NCBI GenBank assembly: GCA_029934735.1
Contig: JAOZLR010000054.1
Coordinates: 1 to 11,774, forward strand
Reading direction: 5' to 3'
Length of the DNA: 11,774 nt
DNA from: Bacteroidales bacterium
Lineage (GTDB): Bacteria > Bacteroidota > Bacteroidia > Bacteroidales > JAADJA01
This document shows, one piece after another, positions 7,285 to 11,774 of the stretch. Within the stretch, counting starts at the first letter, position 1, and each line of letters starts with the position of its first letter. The notes beneath the pieces are model-generated. The model saw only the letters and a program-made list of their open reading frames with translations. It ran no database searches and was not told the origin of the DNA. The translations under genes were made by a program, and so were the position numbers.

Positions 7285-9096
7285 ATGTTGTCTGATATAT
7301 CAAAAACTATCATTGCCCTGGTAATCACCCTGATTCTCCTTAACAGTAAAAATATTACTGCACAATCCGGGATGGATTATAAATGGTATGCCAATGCAAA
7401 TTTGGGTATATCACAATTATATTCCGACATTCAGGATAATAACAACCACATCACAAAACTAAAAAGTGAAACTTCTTTTGGATATGGTGCGCGACTCGGA
7501 CGATATATCAGCCCTGTTTTTGCAGTTCATTTTCAGGGGCTGCATGCTAACTTCAAAGGGCAAAAATCGGAAAGCGACCTCAAATTTGAATCCAGCCTGA
7601 TAGAAACCCAACTGGGAACTACCGTCAACCTTAGCAATCTGATATTTAAGACCAGCAAAAAGAGAAAATTCTTTGTGTATGCTACTACCGGCATAGGTCT
7701 TATCTTTTATAAAAGTAAAGAGTGGAATGAAAGTACAGGAAAACAGATTTCCCAATTAGGATACACATCAAAAGAAAATGGAGAATATAATAACACTGCA
7801 TTCATTTTTCCAATTGGCCTGGGACTTGATTTTAAAGTAAACGACAGATGGTTTATAAATCTGGAATCGGTTCTAAGATTTACAAATGTTGACAAAATAG
7901 ATGCCAAAGAGAGTGGAAATCACCGTGATGCCTACTATTACACATCTGTAGGAGTATCATATAATTTTGATTTCAAAAGAAAGAAAAAAAGGAAAATAAT
8001 GCCACAGTTGCCTGTAATTGCTGAAACGCCAGAGCCTGTTGCAAAAGTCCCCGAAGAGGAGTATCCCGTGTCACTCACATATCATCTGCCCGAAAAGGCA
8101 AAAACCTTTGATACGCTAACAGTCAGAAGCACAATTAATATCAGCTCCTTTACCGGCAGGGCCGAACTTACGCAAATACTTCCGGTGGGATTTGAGTTGC
8201 TTGATACAATTATCGGAGGAACAAGAGCCGACTACAGAAATTACACACTCAATATGTTCTGGAATCGCTTACCAGAAGATTCCATCATAGAGATCAGCTA
8301 TAAAGTTCAGGTAGACAAGATTTATGGACTACTACCTATCGTCAGTCTTTTCTATCTTGAAGAAACAGGAAAAGAGTATAAATATACGACAAACATTACT
8401 GTAGAAAAAGCCAGCCCTCCCCAAATTAAAATTGCAGCAAGTGCAACCGAAGATGAAATTACTAAAAATAATACTGCGACTGAGGGAACATCACAGAATG
8501 TGCAGTTCAAAATACAAATACGTGCCGAAAACAAAACCAGGATTCCACTCCAGCGACTTGCAAATAAATATCATATCAGAGAACAAATCACCGAAGATCA
8601 TTATGATGAATGGTATCGCTATTCGGTTGGTTCATTCAATACATACTTAGACGCAATGGAGTACCGCGATAAGGTAAGAAATGAGTATAACATCAGAGAT
8701 GCATTTATTGTAGCATATCAAAATGGCACCAGGCTTGACTCTCTTAGTGAGTTAAAGAATGTTGTTACAGTTATCTACAAGGAAGACGATTTAACAGAAC
8801 CAGCAAAAGCAACAGAACAAGAATTAGACAATTCAGGCAGAAAATATAGGGTTCAAATTTATGGAGTTAAAAATGACAGGGTTGACGTTTCAGCATTAAA
8901 GAGAGCATACAACATTGATGAGGTCATAACCGAAGAGAAATCGTACCAGTGGGCCAGATATACAGTCGGGAATTTCAACACATTTGAAGAAGCAAACAGG
9001 CTCAGAAAAAAAATGGCAGCCAAAGGTATTAAAGGGGCTTTTGTTGTTACCTATTCTGATGGGAAAAGAATTCTTATTGATGAACTTGATTACTAG
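7285..9096 (+). CDS. outer-membrane beta-barrel protein with DUF11-like domain and two C-terminal SPOR-type domains (603 aa)
   Basis: Second full-length member of the local paralogue set, function unknown. A signal peptide covers residues 1-26 (hydrophobic 9-20, cleavage near ITA). A beta-barrel of about 200 residues spans 30-230 and shares RLGRYISPVFAVHFQG (70-85) and PIGLGLDFKVNDRWFINLES (176-195) with the 577-aa protein. A very basic stretch KRKKKRK (231-237) and a proline/glutamate linker follow. The Ig-like domain is at 261-373 (LTQILPVGFELLDTIIGGTR, 295-314), and SPOR-type domains are at 407-484 and 519-596. Its first SPOR domain is about 60 percent identical to that of the 577-aa protein by hand count (47 of 77, no gaps). 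The linkers are longer and less conserved, which accounts for most of the length difference. The barrel and SPOR placement fit an outer-membrane protein whose C-terminus reaches the peptidoglycan. It begins 88 bases after the 6270 gene, with no terminator between, so co-transcription is possible. An upstream ATG at 7265 meets a stop after six codons, so 7285 is the start. Confidence 0.8.
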   Translation: MLSDISKTIIALVITLILLNSKNITAQSGMDYKWYANANLGISQLYSDIQDNNNHITKLKSETSFGYGARLGRYISPVFAVHFQGLHANFKGQKSESDLKFESSLIETQLGTTVNLSNLIFKTSKKRKFFVYATTGIGLIFYKSKEWNESTGKQISQLGYTSKENGEYNNTAFIFPIGLGLDFKVNDRWFINLESVLRFTNVDKIDAKESGNHRDAYYYTSVGVSYNFDFKRKKKRKIMPQLPVIAETPEPVAKVPEEEYPVSLTYHLPEKAKTFDTLTVRSTINISSFTGRAELTQILPVGFELLDTIIGGTRADYRNYTLNMFWNRLPEDSIIEISYKVQVDKIYGLLPIVSLFYLEETGKEYKYTTNITVEKASPPQIKIAASATEDEITKNNTATEGTSQNVQFKIQIRAENKTRIPLQRLANKYHIREQITEDHYDEWYRYSVGSFNTYLDAMEYRDKVRNEYNIRDAFIVAYQNGTRLDSLSELKNVVTVIYKEDDLTEPAKATEQELDNSGRKYRVQIYGVKNDRVDVSALKRAYNIDEVITEEKSYQWARYTVGNFNTFEEANRLRKKMAAKGIKGAFVVTYSDGKRILIDELDY

Positions 9097-9162
9097 AATC
9101 TGTTTGAAATTTAAGGCTCACATACAAAAACAGGCTGTGGATTTCTAATATAGTTTTATTTA

Positions 9163-9195
9163 TTGATTTTCGTAAACCCAAATCTATTACTTTTG
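9163..9195 (+). promoter_or_regulatory. Bacteroidota-type promoter candidate for the sensor kinase gene
   Basis: TACTTTTG at 9188-9195 matches TAnnTTTG exactly. TTG at 9163-9165 is a partial -33 element, with a 22-base spacer, slightly long. Transcription would start near 9201, about 20 bases before the TTG start codon at 9220. A second exact -7 match, TAATTTTG (9209-9216), sits too close to the start codon to serve it. Confidence 0.5.
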
Positions 9196-9219
9196 TATTC
9201 CAACAAATTAATTTTGCCG

Positions 9220-11774
9220 TTGAAAACCCAAACTGTAAAATATAGCTTTATTTTTCTTCTTCTTTTGCTAAATGCAACAGGTTTTGCCCAGATTTCTTTT
9301 GAAAACCCACAAATACTAAACTCCAAATCCGGCTTACCAACAGATGATGCAAATGCGGTTATTAAAGATGATCAGGGGTTCATGTGGTTTGCGACAGAAA
9401 AAGGGCTTTGCCGTTGGGATGGCATTTCAGTTAGTGTTTTTCAGCATAATGATGCAGACAGCAATTCCATTTCAGGCAACAATATCACACGAAATGCCTT
9501 TATCTGGGACAGTATTTCAAAACAGATTATTATTGGCACCGAAAACGGATTGAGTTTTTTTGATCCCAATAAACTAGCTTTCAAAAACTTCTCTGCAAAA
9601 ATGAACGGTCAAATGGATTTCCTTACAAGTATCCATGTTGTTTATCTTGACAGACAACACACACTTTGGATTGGATCAAATATGGGTCTTATACGACTTA
9701 AAAAATCAGATGGTACGTCACAATCTTTCTTGGCCAGCCAAAACCTGCTTCAAAATCTACAAGTTGATAAAACCAGAATTCAATTGATACATGATATAAA
9801 ACAAGATGTGATAAATGATTCCATTTTATGGCTGGCAACCCTTCAAGGGCTCATAAAATTCAATAAATACTCGAATGAGTATAGAAGGTTTTATTATGAG
9901 GTGGAAAAAAACGAGGACGAACTTAATGCATTTAATAAAATAACGTGGCATTCAAACCGAAAAATTTATCTTGGTACATGGAATGCGGATATGGTTGTTT
10001 TTAACACGATATCAGAAAAATTTGAACTACAATTTGGTCCATATGCGTCCATTCCTTCCCACTTCTTTCCTGTACCGGTAATCCCGTTTTCCCAAAAATC
10101 GGGAAATGAACTTTGGGTTTCATCAAAAGAGGGGATTGGGGTTTTTAATACCATTGGAAACAAGCTCCATATCCTCCACAAATTCGTTAATGGTCCAGGA
10201 CGTGGCTATTCTCCGGATATTGCATTGATTGAGAAAAATGAAGCAATGTGGCTAGCATCAGAATATGGTGTTTTCAGAATTAACCTGAACAGACAGTTCT
10301 TTCAAAATTATTTTATAAAACCTGTTAATGAGAATTACTGGTTTATCCCGACATCTTTTTATGAAGACACCTCAAAAAAAAGACTTTATCTTGGTTATGC
10401 ACGAGGATTAGGCTTGCATTATTTCGATTTAAAAACAAATACTTTTAAAATTATTCCCCTACCAAAAAAACAATTCAACGAAATTATTGTCCGGGACATT
10501 CTACCTTTAAATGACGAAAACCTCTTGATCCTTTGCTCTGATGAAATCTATAAACTATCCAATATAAATAGCAAGGTCACCTCCTTGAATGTGAATTACC
10601 CGGGAATCCCAAAGTTTACTGATATGGTCTCTGATCCTGAAAGAAGAATTTGGGTTTCAGGTTCAAATATTGGCCTGATTCAATTGGACGAAAAAACAGG
10701 GCAAATAAACCAGGTAAATACCCTGAAGAAATATTTTAAAAGAAAAGGTATATTACCATTAATCAAAAAAATTACTCTTGATAAATATAACAGGATATGG
10801 TTCCTGAACGACAAGTCCTACGGCTATTATAATCCGAAAAATGGGGATTTCCACTTTTTTGATGACCATGAAAAATTGATCTTATTATGCTTTTATCATG
10901 GCACAACAGATACAATATGGGCTGGCATCCACAAAAATGGATTGGGTTTTATCAATCCTGAAGAACCAGAAAAAGGTGTGCAAATTTATAAGCAGGGATA
11001 TGGAAAAAGCATCCGTAGTTTACTAAAAGATTCAAATGGTTGTTTTTATTTCCTTACTTCGGATGGAATCGAAAAACTTTCTCCCGGAAAGGACAGGACT
11101 ATTATTTTTAACGAAAAAGAAGGACTCGCAAAATATGATAAATGGTCAAACAGAGATCCTTCCCTACCCGGTTTATTGATTAAAATATCCGATGGCCGGT
11201 TTGTGATTGCCTACCGGCGGGGAATTGGATTCTTTAGCCCGGATAGCATGCATAAAGTCAACGAAAGCTTTCAGCCATATATAAACTCAATAAAAGTTTT
11301 TGATAAAGAAATCCCAATCGAAGGAGGGCTTTTTTCAAAAAGAAAACTATATTTGAACTTCGATCAAAATTTCCTCACCTTTGAGTGTTCTGCCCTTGCA
11401 CTTAATAATGGGAATGACATTTCCCTTTCGCATAAATTAACAGGTATTGACAGAGATTGGGTAGGTTCGGGGCAAAGGAGTGCCAATTATGCCAACCTGC
11501 AAGCCGGCAATTATGAATTCATCGTAAAGGCCGAAAGCAAATCGACGCCCGGACAGGTAAAAGAAACTGTCCTGGATATTGTAATACACCCTCCCTGGTG
11601 GAAAACATGGTGGGCTTATTTGGGTTTCCTGATACTGTTTCTCCTTATCATTTTCAGCATTTACCACTATCAGTTAAACCGGATACTAGAACATAAAGAA
11701 ACAATCAGGTTGAAGGAGATCAACAAAATGAAATCACACTTATATACCAATATCACCCACGAATTCAGGACACC
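9220..11774 (+). CDS. two-propeller (Reg_prop / Y_Y_Y) sensor histidine kinase, 3'-truncated by the window
   Basis: Membrane-spanning sensor, possibly a hybrid two-component system protein, visible for 851 codons and open to the right edge. The frame from the previous stop at 9151 has no ATG until 9382, which lies inside the first blade. TTG at 9220 gives a good signal peptide (MKTQTVKYSFIFLLLLLNA, cleavage near FAQ) and is taken as the start. Fourteen Reg_prop-like blades follow, for example MWFATEKGLCRWDG, IIIGTENGLSFFDP, LWIGSNMGLIRL, LWVSSKEGIGVFN and IWAGIHKNGLGFIN. They fit two seven-bladed periplasmic propellers (about 40-690). A Y_Y_Y domain spans about 709-790 (KLTGIDRDWV, NLQAGNYEF). 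A membrane helix lies near 799-818 after PPWWKTWW. The phospho-acceptor helix then begins, with SHLYTNITHEFRT and the expected phosphorylated His at residue 847 (codon 11758). The ATPase domain and any receiver or AraC domain lie outside the window. The ligand is unknown. In this phylum such sensors often control polysaccharide-use genes, but none is visible here. Confidence 0.9.
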   Translation, partial: MKTQTVKYSFIFLLLLLNATGFAQISFENPQILNSKSGLPTDDANAVIKDDQGFMWFATEKGLCRWDGISVSVFQHNDADSNSISGNNITRNAFIWDSISKQIIIGTENGLSFFDPNKLAFKNFSAKMNGQMDFLTSIHVVYLDRQHTLWIGSNMGLIRLKKSDGTSQSFLASQNLLQNLQVDKTRIQLIHDIKQDVINDSILWLATLQGLIKFNKYSNEYRRFYYEVEKNEDELNAFNKITWHSNRKIYLGTWNADMVVFNTISEKFELQFGPYASIPSHFFPVPVIPFSQKSGNELWVSSKEGIGVFNTIGNKLHILHKFVNGPGRGYSPDIALIEKNEAMWLASEYGVFRINLNRQFFQNYFIKPVNENYWFIPTSFYEDTSKKRLYLGYARGLGLHYFDLKTNTFKIIPLPKKQFNEIIVRDILPLNDENLLILCSDEIYKLSNINSKVTSLNVNYPGIPKFTDMVSDPERRIWVSGSNIGLIQLDEKTGQINQVNTLKKYFKRKGILPLIKKITLDKYNRIWFLNDKSYGYYNPKNGDFHFFDDHEKLILLCFYHGTTDTIWAGIHKNGLGFINPEEPEKGVQIYKQGYGKSIRSLLKDSNGCFYFLTSDGIEKLSPGKDRTIIFNEKEGLAKYDKWSNRDPSLPGLLIKISDGRFVIAYRRGIGFFSPDSMHKVNESFQPYINSIKVFDKEIPIEGGLFSKRKLYLNFDQNFLTFECSALALNNGNDISLSHKLTGIDRDWVGSGQRSANYANLQAGNYEFIVKAESKSTPGQVKETVLDIVIHPPWWKTWWAYLGFLILFLLIIFSIYHYQLNRILEHKETIRLKEINKMKSHLYTNITHEFRT

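Noticed and set aside
4382..9096. Type IX secretion or gliding-motility components
   Set aside because: The barrels are small and carry SPOR-type domains, but no PorP/SprF, PorV or C-terminal sorting-domain signature was seen, so no such assignment is made.
9097..9219. Terminator after the 603-aa gene
   Set aside because: Only short imperfect pairing (such as CTGTTT with AAACAG) was found, with no T-run at the right distance.
9344..9553. Small plus-strand open frame near the start of the sensor kinase
   Set aside because: It is out of frame with the propeller-encoding frame, which runs uninterrupted and gives recognisable blades across this interval.
11437..11667. Minus-strand open frame opposite the Y_Y_Y and membrane segment
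   Set aside because: It is a shadow of the sensor kinase coding frame with no plausible start context or motif.

Overview
The window looks like an AT-rich chromosome segment from a member of the Bacteroidota. The evidence is consistent but indirect. Several gene starts are preceded by matches to the Bacteroidota -7 promoter element TAnnTTTG, and clear Shine-Dalgarno sites are missing. There is a two-propeller Reg_prop/Y_Y_Y sensor kinase of the kind typical of this phylum, and SPOR-type domains of the Bacteroidota flavour (YxVGxF ... AFVVAYxNGxR). No plasmid, phage or insertion-sequence genes, RNA genes or CRISPR arrays were recognised.

Layout. Positions 1-972 hold the C-terminal part of an O-antigen ligase/polymerase-like membrane protein, probably cut by the left edge. 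A 175-base gap contains two perfect inverted repeats and a good promoter. It leads into an 11-base-overlapping pair: an AAA_14/DUF4143 ATPase (1148-2425) and a SAM-dependent O-methyltransferase (2415-3512). The methyltransferase converges, with only 4 bases between stop codons, on pdxJ (pyridoxine 5'-phosphate synthase) on the minus strand (3517-4236). pdxJ shares a divergent promoter region with the first of three related envelope genes.

The centre of the window (4382-9096) is a tandem set of three paralogous exported proteins. The first (577 aa) and third (603 aa) have the same architecture: signal peptide, outer-membrane beta-barrel of about 200 residues, basic linker, an Ig-like domain resembling DUF11, and two SPOR-type domains. 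The middle one (about 308 aa) has only the Ig-like domain and one SPOR-type domain. A strong intrinsic terminator separates the first from the other two. This looks like an OmpA-style outer membrane to peptidoglycan tether family in which SPOR domains replace the OmpA C-terminal domain. The function is inferred, and this trio is the most likely undescribed system in the window.

The right end (9220 to the edge) is a long open gene with no usable ATG. It starts at TTG and encodes a signal peptide, 14 propeller blades, a Y_Y_Y domain, one membrane segment, and the beginning of a histidine-kinase phospho-acceptor domain ending in THEFRT at the edge. It is a sensor kinase, possibly a hybrid two-component system; its C-terminus is not in view. 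Intergenic gaps are all shorter than 200 bases.
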